This document shows, piece by piece, positions 1 through 5,668 of a stretch of DNA of 5,915 bases. The DNA is from an uncultured bacterium (GTDB taxonomy: Bacteria > Actinomycetota > UBA4738 > HRBIN12): contig CALGFI010000260.1 of assembly GCA_937881155.1 (NCBI GenBank), positions 1 through 5,915 on the forward strand, given 5' to 3'. The translations under genes and the position numbers were made by a program. Position 1 is the stretch's first letter. Every line of letters begins with the position of its first letter. The notes beneath the pieces are model-generated. The model had not been told where the DNA came from and did not search any database. It worked only from the letters and a program-made list of their open reading frames with translations.

Positions 1-1156
1 CCGTGGCGACCTCCGAGCCCGATGACGTCAACGTGACCACGCCGATCTGGTCGCCCCGCCCCGGCGGGAACCGAACAGTGGGATCGGGCATCACCTCGGG
101 CCGAACGGTGGAACCGGCAACGACGAGCGCGTGCCGCGTGTCCCCCGCTGCCACCGAGACGGCGCGCCCGTCGACGTCCACCGTCCCGAGCGATCGTCCC
201 TCGGCAATCAGCAAACGACGGTCGAAGCCCGCGAACCCGAAGTTCATGAGCGACGCGGCGTCCGTGAACGCCTCTCCTGAGGCACCGAGCACGATCACGA
301 CGACCTGTTCGTCCCCGCGAACGGCGGTCCCCACGACGCAGAAGCCCGCCGGCGTCGTGAACCCGGTCTTGACGCCCGTCGCGCCCGGATACAGCCACAG
401 CAGGGCGTTCCGATTCTGCACCACGCGAGGCTCGACTCCCCTCGACCTGACTGCGTGCGCGCTCGTCGAGACGAGCTCCTCGAAGCCGGGGACCTCGTAC
501 GCGACCCGGGTGAGCCGAGCAAGGTCCCGCGCCGTCGAGTACCCCGAGTCGTCGAGGCCGTTCGGCGAGGCGAACGCCGTGCGCGCGAGCCCCAAGCGCA
601 CCGCCGTCCGGTTCATCATCGAGACGAACTCGTCGACGGAGCCGGCCACGTGTTCGGCCAGGGCCACCGCGGCGTCGTTCGCCGACTGAAGCATCAACGC
701 GTAGAGCAGCTCCCCCACCCGGATCCGTTCGCCCGCGCCGAGACCGAGGCTGGAGATGCCGACGGTCGTGCCGGTCGCCGCCGTCTCGCTCACGGTGACG
801 ACCTCGTCCGGGCTCGTCCTCGTCATCACGAGGTAGGCGGTCATGATCTTCGTCAGGCTGGCGATCGGACGTCGCTCGTTGGCGTTCGACGCGTACAGCG
901 CGCGACCGCTCTCGAGATCCATGAGGATCGCGGCGCCGGCGTGGATCTCGGGCGGTTCGGTGCTGGGAGGCGGGGTTCGAAGGACAGACGGGAACGGCGA
1001 CGGAGACGTTCCGCCTCCGGGGACCGGAACGGGTGTCGGCGGCGGCGGCTCGACCGTCTGCGCCGCGCCGCGCGGAACGATCGCGACTGCCGCGCTGACG
1101 GCCAGAACGACGACGATGAGGATCCGGGCCGGTCGATCCGCGAGCGGACGCGTCAC
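1..1156 (-). CDS. D-alanyl-D-alanine carboxypeptidase (peptidase S11, PBP5-like), 3' end off window
   Basis: Exported penicillin-binding-type enzyme expected to remove the terminal D-Ala from peptidoglycan pentapeptides outside the membrane. 385 codons are visible and the frame is still open at the window edge. The three active-site motifs are present in order: SLTK at residues 100-103 (nucleophile Ser100, Lys103), SAN at 158-160, and KTG at 263-265 within GVKTGF. Residues 11-32 form a signal peptide: an RPAR positive end, a hydrophobic ILIVVVLAV core, then small residues ending GAA-Q. A proline-rich linker (15 Pro in residues 37-70) separates it from the catalytic domain. From about residue 310 the smaller C-terminal domain begins. 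The GTG at 1156 is the only ATG/GTG/TTG start between the upstream in-frame stop (about 1214) and the signal peptide. It lies 10 nt after the ftsR stop and has no clear Shine-Dalgarno site, so it is probably co-transcribed with ftsR. I see the family clearly; which dac paralogue it is I cannot say. Confidence 0.93.
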   Translation of the reverse strand, partial: MTRPLADRPARILIVVVLAVSAAVAIVPRGAAQTVEPPPPTPVPVPGGGTSPSPFPSVLRTPPPSTEPPEIHAGAAILMDLESGRALYASNANERRPIASLTKIMTAYLVMTRTSPDEVVTVSETAATGTTVGISSLGLGAGERIRVGELLYALMLQSANDAAVALAEHVAGSVDEFVSMMNRTAVRLGLARTAFASPNGLDDSGYSTARDLARLTRVAYEVPGFEELVSTSAHAVRSRGVEPRVVQNRNALLWLYPGATGVKTGFTTPAGFCVVGTAVRGDEQVVVIVLGASGEAFTDAASLMNFGFAGFDRRLLIAEGRSLGTVDVDGRAVSVAAGDTRHALVVAGSTVRPEVMPDPTVRFPPGRGDQIGVVTLTSSGSEVAT

Positions 1157-1166
1157 GGCGACGCGG

Positions 1167-1877
1167 TCAGGCGCCGATGTGCTGGCGCAGCTTCGCGCGG
1201 AGGAGGGCCTGCTTCAGCTTCCGTGACGAACGCGCCAAATCGTTGAGCGAGTTCGTCGCCGCGCGCCGGGCGTCGGGATTCCGCTGACGCAGTTGCGGCA
1301 TCACGATCGTCTCGAAGAATCCGGCCTCGCGTTCGGCGAAGTGCTTGTACATCGTGAGGTGCCTCGGCTCCACGCCGTAGCGGAAGAGGTCTTTCACGAT
1401 CGACAGCACGATGTAGTCGTCTCCGTCGAAGTACCTCGCGGCGTCCGGCCCGTGTGAGTGCACGAGCCCGAACGACTCGAGCTCCCTGATGCGGTCCTTG
1501 TCGACACCGGTCGCCGCCGACATCTCCTCGATCGACATCTGCAGGCCGGTCGGGGGCTCGGCGAGCTCCTCGTCGGGTTCCGCCGCCGCCTCATGTGCGC
1601 CGCCGACGCCGTCGGCGTGTCCGTCTCCCGCCTCGATCTCCAGCAGTCGATCCTTGATGACCTTGAGCGGGAGGTACTCATCGCGCTGCATCTTGAGGAT
1701 CGATTTCAACCGGTCGACGTCCTTCTCGTAGAACTTCCGATAACCCGACGGCGTGCGGTCAGGATCGATCAGGCCCTCGGACTCGAGGAAGCGGATCTTG
1801 CTGATGGTGATGTCGGGAAACTCCGTCTTCACCGAGACGAGGACCTCTCCGATCGACTGATAGTTGCGCGTCGCCAT
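1167..1877 (-). CDS. ftsR: MerR-family transcriptional regulator, FtsR-like
   Basis: DNA-binding regulator of the actinobacterial FtsR group (Rv1828 in M. tuberculosis; FtsR of Corynebacterium glutamicum is reported to activate ftsZ). The 236-aa product opens with a MerR winged helix (about residues 5-75), with typical ITISKIRFLESEGLI and RTPSGYRKF segments. An Ala/Glu/Asp/Gly-rich linker follows (about 83-112), then a second MerR-like helix-turn-helix (SIEEMSAATGV, from about 115) and a helical basic C-terminus. No metal- or drug-binding domain is evident. I chose ATG at 1877 because GGGGGAG (1892-1886) sits 8 nt upstream. The alternative GTG at 1886, overlapping the garA stop as GTGA, would add three residues but places that site against the start codon. 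Adjacency to garA is the family's usual context. Its operators cannot be read from this sequence. Confidence 0.9.
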   Translation of the reverse strand: MATRNYQSIGEVLVSVKTEFPDITISKIRFLESEGLIDPDRTPSGYRKFYEKDVDRLKSILKMQRDEYLPLKVIKDRLLEIEAGDGHADGVGGAHEAAAEPDEELAEPPTGLQMSIEEMSAATGVDKDRIRELESFGLVHSHGPDAARYFDGDDYIVLSIVKDLFRYGVEPRHLTMYKHFAEREAGFFETIVMPQLRQRNPDARRAATNSLNDLARSSRKLKQALLRAKLRQHIGA

Positions 1878-1882
1878 CCCGC

Positions 1883-2335
1883 TCACTCCCCCGCGAAGAA
1901 CACGAGCCTGAACTTGCCGATCTGAACCTCGTCACGGGACGCGAGCTTGGTCGACTCGACCCGCTCCCGGTTGACGTAGGTGCCGTTCAGCGAGCCGAGA
2001 TCGCGGATGTACCAACCGTCCGGCTCGTTCCGGATCTCGGCGTGCTTGCGGCTCACGGTGATGTCGTCCAGGAACACGCTGCTCTGCGGGTTCCGACCCG
2101 CGGTCGCGTGGTCGCCGAGCAGGAACGTCGACCCCGCGTTGGGACCATTCTTCACCAGAAGGAGCGCTTGGCCGGGCTCGAGCTCATCGTGAGGGAACGG
2201 GAACTCGTCGTGAGCCTCACCCTCGACCTCGATCGGAGCGATGCTGATCGTGGTCTCGTCCTGGAGCGGAGCACCACAGTTCGCGCAGTATCGAGCGTCG
2301 TCTTTGTTGGGGTGTCCACAGCGGGTGCAGTACAC
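1883..2335 (-). CDS. garA: Zinc-ribbon plus FHA-domain protein, GarA/OdhI-like
   Basis: Small phospho-switch protein of 150 aa. GarA/OdhI relatives bind and inhibit 2-oxoglutarate dehydrogenase and affect glutamate metabolism until phosphorylated by Ser/Thr kinases (PknB/PknG class). Here residues 3-20 form a four-cysteine zinc ribbon (Cys3, Cys6, Cys17, Cys20) that mycobacterial GarA lacks. Residues 26-30 read DETTI, matching the ETT phosphothreonine site of GarA (Thr28/Thr29 here). An acidic linker follows. The FHA domain (about 55-148) has the core phosphothreonine-binding residues Gly80-Arg81, Ser95-Arg-Lys-His98 and Asn117-Gly118-Thr119, and an EVQIGKFRLVF end very like GarA. The GTG start at 2335 is supported by GGGGGA at 2350-2345, 9 nt upstream, and the first Cys pair falls at residues 3 and 6. 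A dedicated promoter is proposed at 2413-2441. The ETT motif and the neighbourhood favour GarA over a generic zinc-ribbon FHA protein. Confidence 0.9.
   Translation of the reverse strand: MYCTRCGHPNKDDARYCANCGAPLQDETTISIAPIEVEGEAHDEFPFPHDELEPGQALLLVKNGPNAGSTFLLGDHATAGRNPQSSVFLDDITVSRKHAEIRNEPDGWYIRDLGSLNGTYVNRERVESTKLASRDEVQIGKFRLVFFAGE
1886..1892 (-). promoter_or_regulatory. ribosome binding site that decides the ftsR start
   Basis: GGGGGAG lies inside the last codons of garA, 8 nt before ATG at 1877. Spacing is good for the ATG and impossible for the GTG at 1886-1884. The garA stop codon lies between this site and the ATG, so ribosomes finishing garA can reinitiate directly. Confidence 0.55.
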
Positions 2336-2377
2336 CTTCGAGCGTCCCCCGAGCCGTCTCTGAACCTCAACGTTCGT

Positions 2378-2403
2378 CTCGAGGTGTCGTTCTCGACCTC
2401 GAG
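2378..2403 (-). repeat. inverted repeat / hairpin in garA 5' leader
   Basis: Perfect 8-bp arms CTCGAGGT (2378-2385) and ACCTCGAG (2396-2403) flank a 10-nt centre. An alternative fold uses 7 bp plus 3 bp around a TTCT loop with a 2-nt bulge. It begins just after the transcription start predicted from the promoter at 2413-2441, so it would form the 5' end of the garA mRNA (stability element or leader structure), or it could be a protein operator. The repeat is seen; the role is inferred. Confidence 0.45.
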
Positions 2404-2412
2404 CGGAAGTAG

Positions 2413-2441
2413 ACGCTACCCGCCCGTGCTGGAAGGGTCAA
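2413..2441 (-). promoter_or_regulatory. sigma70-type promoter for the garA-ftsR-carboxypeptidase unit
   Basis: On the minus strand, a -35 box TTGACC (2441-2436) and a -10 box TAGCGT (2418-2413) are separated by exactly 17 nt. The -35 matches TTGACA at five of six positions and the -10 fits the TANNNT pattern of actinobacterial housekeeping promoters. Transcription would start near 2406, giving a leader of about 70 nt to the garA GTG. The site lies in the largest intergenic gap of the window (2336-2522). Confidence 0.6.
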
Positions 2442-2472
2442 CCACACTGTCGCTGGACGGACGCTCTACCTG

Positions 2473-2484
2473 GAGGGCGCCCTC
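2473..2484. repeat. 12-bp perfect palindrome upstream of the garA promoter
   Basis: GAGGGCGCCCTC is self-complementary over 12 bp. It is nested in a wider inverted repeat, CCTGGA (2469-2474) against TCCAGG (2493-2498). It lies about 30 bp upstream of the proposed -35 box, so it may be an activator or repressor site or part of a gcvH 3' end structure. No T-rich tract follows, so a classical intrinsic terminator is not supported. Confidence 0.3.
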
Positions 2485-2495
2485 GCTCGGCGTCC

Positions 2496-2528
2496 AGGCG
2501 AGATCGATCGCCTACCTGACGGTCAGGT
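2496..2528. repeat. two adjoining inverted repeats at the 3' end of gcvH
   Basis: ACCTGAC (2514-2520) and GTCAGGT (2522-2528) form an odd palindrome around one central base and include the gcvH stop codon. Directly beside it, AGGCGA (2496-2501) and TCGCCT (2508-2513) form a 6-bp stem with a 6-nt loop. They may help end or stabilise the gcvH transcript, or serve as operator half-sites for the garA promoter; there is no U-tract. Confidence 0.3.
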
Positions 2529-2915
2529 GCGCTGTTGGTCGACCAGCGACCGGTATGCCGCCGCGTCCATGAGCCCATCGAGCTCGGCCGCATCGGTCAT
2601 GGCCAGCGCGACGATCCACCCGTCGCCGTACGGCTGCTGGTTCACGAGCTCCGGCCGCTCCTCGAGCGCGGCGTTGCGTTCGATGACGGATCCCGAAACC
2701 GGCGCGTAGACGTCGGACACCGACTTCGTCGACTCGACCTCGCTGAACGCCTGGTTGGCCGTCACCGATGTGCCGACCTCGGGAACGTCCACGTATACAA
2801 CGTCGCCGAGCGCGTCTTGGGCGAAGTCCGTGATGCCGACGCGGACGCGGCCGTTCCCCTCGTCGCGGGCCCATTCGTGCTCCTTGGTGTACCGAAGATC
2901 TTCGGGGAACTCCAT
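2523..2915 (-). CDS. gcvH: Glycine cleavage system H protein
   Basis: Lipoyl carrier that shuttles the aminomethyl group between the P, T and L proteins of the glycine cleavage complex in the cytoplasm. The 130-aa product is normal length and full. It opens with the typical DLRYTKEHEWAR segment (6-17) followed by VGITDFAQDALGDVVYVDVP (26-45). The lipoylated lysine is Lys64 in ESTKSVSDVYAPVSG. The C-terminal NQQPYGDGWIVAL stretch (92-104) is also conserved. ATG at 2915 is preceded by GAAGGAG (2926-2920), the best Shine-Dalgarno site in the window, though with only 4 nt spacing. gcvP, gcvT and lipoyl-handling genes are absent from the window. The placement with pgsA upstream and garA/ftsR downstream is the usual actinobacterial one and does not follow the glycine pathway. 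Confidence 0.96.
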   Translation of the reverse strand: MEFPEDLRYTKEHEWARDEGNGRVRVGITDFAQDALGDVVYVDVPEVGTSVTANQAFSEVESTKSVSDVYAPVSGSVIERNAALEERPELVNQQPYGDGWIVALAMTDAAELDGLMDAAAYRSLVDQQRT

Positions 2916-2933
2916 GTCGCTCCTTCGTCGTGC

Positions 2934-2953
2934 TGCGCGCGAGGCGGCGCGCA
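2934..2953 (-). other. GC-rich hairpin between pgsA and gcvH
   Basis: Seven-base arms TGCGCGC (2934-2940) and GCGCGCA (2947-2953) enclose a 6-nt loop in the 71-nt gap, 7 nt upstream of the gcvH ribosome binding site. It could attenuate read-through from pgsA or mark an mRNA processing point. No U-run follows, so I do not call it a terminator. CG-rich arms of this sort also arise easily by chance at this base composition. Confidence 0.3.
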
Positions 2954-2986
2954 CGTTCGCGCCGGAACCTAGCACGAACGACACGT

Positions 2987-3571
2987 CTACTCGGAGGCCA
3001 CCGCGTGGCGCGCGTCGCGCGCGTACAGCACGGTTGCCACGACCATCTCCACGATGCCCGCCCCGTACAACACCCATCCGCACGCGAGGAACGCCGGCGC
3101 CAGGGCGTACCCCAGGTTCCCCCACGCCACCGCCCCGATCGCCGCCATCAGCGAGAACGTCGCGACCTTGCCGATGTACCGGACGTCGATGCGTTTCCCG
3201 CTGCGAGCGAGGAGCAGGATGCCGGCCACCAGGACGAGCGCGTCGCGGAGGAGGATCGGGAGGGCCGCCCAGAGCGGGAAGGCATCCCGCGCGACGAGCG
3301 CGACGAGACCGGCGGCGATGGCGATGCGGTCGGCGAGCGGATCCAAGACCTTGCCGACCTCTGAGACCTGTCCCATGCCGCGGGCCACGACCCCGTCGAG
3401 CCAGTCCGTGGCCAGAACGACGGCGAAGACCGTGAACCCGACCGCCGTCGTGTCTCGATCCACGATGAGCAACGCGAATACGGGGACGAGAGCGATCCGC
3501 AACAACGAGATCGCGTTCGGGATGGTGAGGAGCCGATCCGTGGGCGGCGTCGTGCGCGTCACCTCACGCAC
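2987..3571 (-). CDS. pgsA: CDP-alcohol phosphatidyltransferase, probable phosphatidylglycerophosphate synthase (PgsA-like)
   Basis: Integral membrane enzyme that transfers a phosphatidyl group from CDP-diacylglycerol to an alcohol, most likely glycerol 3-phosphate on the way to phosphatidylglycerol and cardiolipin. The 194-aa product carries the full family signature D56-x2-D59-G60-x2-A63-R64-x8-G73-x3-D77-x3-D81, whose aspartates bind the catalytic metals. Several hydrophobic segments fit the roughly six-helix fold (about 20-38, 43-56, 83-96, 103-122, 136-150, 158-182). The IPNAISLLRI start of helix 1 is typical. The GTG at 3571 is my choice; GTG at 3562 would lose three residues and nothing conserved. 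Neither has a clear Shine-Dalgarno site, and the start lies only 12 nt after the tRNA. Actinobacterial cardiolipin synthases share this signature, so the acceptor alcohol is less certain than the family. Confidence 0.88.
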   Translation of the reverse strand: MREVTRTTPPTDRLLTIPNAISLLRIALVPVFALLIVDRDTTAVGFTVFAVVLATDWLDGVVARGMGQVSEVGKVLDPLADRIAIAAGLVALVARDAFPLWAALPILLRDALVLVAGILLLARSGKRIDVRYIGKVATFSLMAAIGAVAWGNLGYALAPAFLACGWVLYGAGIVEMVVATVLYARDARHAVASE

Positions 3572-3583
3572 ACCCGCATCCCG

Positions 3584-3658
3584 TCGGGCCGGCCGGATTT
3601 GAACCGGCGACCTTCTGACCCCCAGTCAGACGCGCTAACCAAGCTGCGCCACGGCCCG
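3584..3658 (-). tRNA. tRNA-Pro (anticodon GGG)
   Basis: A complete 75-nt cloverleaf. The acceptor pair CGGGCCG/CGGCCCG is 7 perfect base pairs. The D arm is GCGC with a 10-nt loop containing GG. The anticodon arm TCTGA/TCAGA encloses CTGGGGG, placing U33, GGG at 34-36 and G37. The variable loop has 5 nt. The T arm GCCGG/CCGGC carries TTCAAAT. C1-G72 and discriminator A73 fit bacterial proline tRNAs. CCA is not encoded and must be added after processing. It reads CCC and CCU proline codons. It starts 11 nt after the der stop and ends 12 nt before pgsA, so co-transcription with both is likely. Confidence 0.96.
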
Positions 3659-3669
3659 TTCGACCAAGT

Positions 3670-4965
3670 CTAGCGGCCTCGCGCGCGCGCCCGCGACGGC
3701 CGGAACCGCAACCGGATCGGGACGCCGTCGAGATCGAACGCTTGTCGGAACCGGTTTTCGAGGAACCTTCGGTACGGGGCGTCCGGCGCACGGCCGCCGA
3801 AGATCACGAACGCCGGCGGGCCGGCCGCGACCTGCGTCCCGTAGCGGTATCTGCCCCCGCCGGGCGGGGGACGATCGGACACCGCAGCTTGGAGGACGTC
3901 GTTGACTGCTGCCGTCGGCGCTCGGCGTGCCCAGGCGTCGTGCACCTCGAGGAGTGCCGGCGGGAGCCGGTGGACGCCCAGGCCCGTCCGCGCAGAGGTC
4001 CGGAACACGGTCGCACGGGCGTACACGGCGAGCTCCTCGCCGAGGAGCTTGAACGTTCGATCCTTCTCCTCGACGAGGTCCCACTTGTTGGCAGCTATCA
4101 GCACGCCCCGGCCTGCTTCCATCACTCTCGCCGCGATGCGCTTGTCCTCCGCCGTGAAGCCGTCCGATGCATCGAGGACCAGGACGGCGACGTGCGCCCG
4201 CTCGATCGCTCGTTCTGCCCGGACGAACCCGAAGTACTCGACGCCGTGGACCTTCGCCGGACGCCGGAAGCCCGCCGTGTCGACGAAACGAACGGCCCCG
4301 CCCGGCCATTGCACGACCGCATCGACGGCGTCGCGCGTCGTGCCGGCGTCCTCGAACACGACCGAGCGCTCCTCCCCGACCAGCCGATTGAACAGGCTGG
4401 ACTTGCCGACGTTCGGACGGCCGACGAGCGCGAAACGCGGTTCCCGATCTGCCTCCGGTTCTCCTGGGCGTGCGGGCAGCAGGTCCACGATCCGGTCGAG
4501 GAGGTCTCCGGAGCCGCGCCCGTGCAGCGCCGAGACGGGAAGGGGGTCGCCGAGCCCGAGACGGTGGAACTGCAGCGAGTCGGTCTCCTCGCGTTCGGTG
4601 TCTATCTTGTTGACCGCAACGAGCACGGGAACGGCGACGCTACGCAGCCGACGCGCAAGCGAGGCGTCCTCCTCGACCGGTCCGGTCTGCCCGTCGACCA
4701 CCAAGAGGATGAGATCCGCCTCGGCCGTCGCGCGCTCCGCCTGCCGGGTGACCTCGACGTCGATCCCACGAGCGGCGTGCACGTAGCCGCCGGTGTCGAT
4801 GATCCGGAAGGTCCTCCCCCGCCAGGTTGCCTCGAGCTCCACTCTGTCTCGCGTGACGCCCGGCGTCTCGTGCGCGATGGCCTCGCGTCGCCCCAGCAGG
4901 CGGTTGGCGAGGGTCGACTTTCCCACGTTCTGGCGCCCGACCAGGGCGACCGTGGGAAGGCTCAT
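3670..4965 (-). CDS. der: Ribosome-assembly GTPase Der (EngA)
   Basis: Double GTPase needed for late 50S subunit maturation. The 431-aa product has the standard three-domain layout. G domain 1 has the P-loop GRQNVGKS at 10-17, GVTRD at 36-40, DTGG at 57-60 and NKID at 119-122. G domain 2 has GRPNVGKS at 182-189, GTTRD at 208-212, DTAG at 229-232 and NKWD at 293-296. A C-terminal KH-like domain (about 345-423) includes FGGRAPDAPYRRFLENRFR-type sequence, followed by an Arg/Ala-rich tail encoded by a CG-repeat stretch near 3680-3690. ATG at 4965 puts the P-loop at its usual distance from the N-terminus, but no Shine-Dalgarno site is visible. cmk lies 40 nt upstream, a very common pairing in Actinomycetota and Firmicutes, and a tRNA follows at once. 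Confidence 0.97.
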   Translation of the reverse strand: MSLPTVALVGRQNVGKSTLANRLLGRREAIAHETPGVTRDRVELEATWRGRTFRIIDTGGYVHAARGIDVEVTRQAERATAEADLILLVVDGQTGPVEEDASLARRLRSVAVPVLVAVNKIDTEREETDSLQFHRLGLGDPLPVSALHGRGSGDLLDRIVDLLPARPGEPEADREPRFALVGRPNVGKSSLFNRLVGEERSVVFEDAGTTRDAVDAVVQWPGGAVRFVDTAGFRRPAKVHGVEYFGFVRAERAIERAHVAVLVLDASDGFTAEDKRIAARVMEAGRGVLIAANKWDLVEEKDRTFKLLGEELAVYARATVFRTSARTGLGVHRLPPALLEVHDAWARRAPTAAVNDVLQAAVSDRPPPGGGRYRYGTQVAAGPPAFVIFGGRAPDAPYRRFLENRFRQAFDLDGVPIRLRFRPSRARARGR

Positions 4966-5009
4966 CAGCGCGCGGAGCCGTCTGTCCGTTCGACGCCGGC
5001 CCTGATCAT
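4965..5009 (-). other. possible 14-codon coupling micro-ORF between cmk and der
   Basis: An ATG at 5009 overlaps the cmk stop codon (ATGA) and opens a 14-codon frame. It ends in a TGA at 4967-4965 that shares its last base with the der ATG (TGATG). A GGGGA stretch lies 5 nt before the ATG, whereas der itself has no visible ribosome binding site. This could carry ribosomes from cmk into der. The peptide has no recognisable features. The arrangement is seen; translation is inferred and chance is a serious alternative. Confidence 0.25.
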
Positions 5010-5668
5010 CGACGTCCCCGCTGGGCGAGGCGGCCCCGGGTCGTCGCCAGGGCCTTCTCGTAGACCTGGTCGGAGGTCATGCCGGTGGTGTCGATCGCAA
5101 CGGCGTCGCCGGCCGGACGGAGCGGGTTCGTGCGCGCGTCGAGCGCGTCCCTCGCCGAGAGCGCGTCGCCGACGGGCTCGGCCGGCGCGGACCGCTCGTT
5201 GATGCGCCGCGAGATGCGCTCGGACTGTGCGGCCTGGAGGTAGAGCTTCACGTCCGCGTGAGGCGCGACGACCGTCCCGATGTCTCGACCCTCGACCACA
5301 CCTCCGCGCTCAGACAGTCGTCGCTGCTCGGCGCGGAGCACCTCGCGGACGTGCGGATGACTGGCCACTCGTGAAACCCTCGACTCGACGTCTGCACTTT
5401 GTAACTGTTCGCTCGCGCGTGAACCGTCGATGGTCAGCTCCGGCGGCCGAACGCGCCAATCCAGATCGAACGTGATCTCCCGCGCGAGGGCAGCGAGAGC
5501 GTCCGCGTCGTCGGGGTCGACTCCTCGCTGAAGCGCCTGGAGGGTGAGAGCTCGGTACATGAGGCCCGTATTGAGGTACGGCAGGTCGAGCGTCTGGGCG
5601 AGCCGCCGCGCGAGCGTGCTCTTCCCGGATCCCGCGGGTCCATCGATCGCCACGATCACCGCGCTCAC
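5006..5668 (-). CDS. cmk: Cytidylate kinase
   Basis: Cytoplasmic kinase that phosphorylates CMP and dCMP using ATP, recycling RNA breakdown products and supplying CDP. The 220-aa product is normal length for bacterial CMP kinases. It shows the P-loop GPAGSGKS at 10-17, the nucleotide-binding TGLMYRA at 34-40, the EGRDIGTVV segment at 126-134 and a C-terminal core PAGDAVAIDTTG at 185-196. GTG at 5668 overlaps the aroA stop by 4 nt (GTGA), which argues for translational coupling; a weak GAGG lies about 9 nt upstream. aroA-cmk-der is a standard bacterial housekeeping arrangement. Confidence 0.96.
   Translation of the reverse strand: MSAVIVAIDGPAGSGKSTLARRLAQTLDLPYLNTGLMYRALTLQALQRGVDPDDADALAALAREITFDLDWRVRPPELTIDGSRASEQLQSADVESRVSRVASHPHVREVLRAEQRRLSERGGVVEGRDIGTVVAPHADVKLYLQAAQSERISRRINERSAPAEPVGDALSARDALDARTNPLRPAGDAVAIDTTGMTSDQVYEKALATTRGRLAQRGRR

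Noticed and set aside
3..1246. Plus-strand open frames opposite the carboxypeptidase and ftsR
   Set aside because: They are low-complexity shadow translations. The minus strand carries SxxK, SxN, KTG and a signal peptide in one uninterrupted frame.
2336..2522. Rho-independent terminator after gcvH
   Set aside because: Several stems are present but none is followed by a T-rich run on the minus strand, so only inverted repeats are reported.
2916..2986. Glycine riboswitch or dedicated promoter ahead of gcvH
   Set aside because: The 71-nt gap is too short for a glycine riboswitch and lacks its conserved core. The one -10-like hexamer, TAGGTT, has no acceptable -35 at 16-19 nt.
2916..3125. N-terminal extension of GcvH up to an upstream start near 3125
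   Set aside because: The extra 70 residues overlap pgsA, are Arg/Gly-rich and have no place in the H-protein family. ATG at 2915 has a strong ribosome binding site and gives the usual length.
3742..5202. A long plus-strand open frame of 486 codons opposite der and cmk
   Set aside because: Its product is Arg/Pro/Glu-rich without any recognisable domain, and the opposite strand encodes complete, motif-bearing Der and Cmk. Long antisense frames are expected at this GC content.
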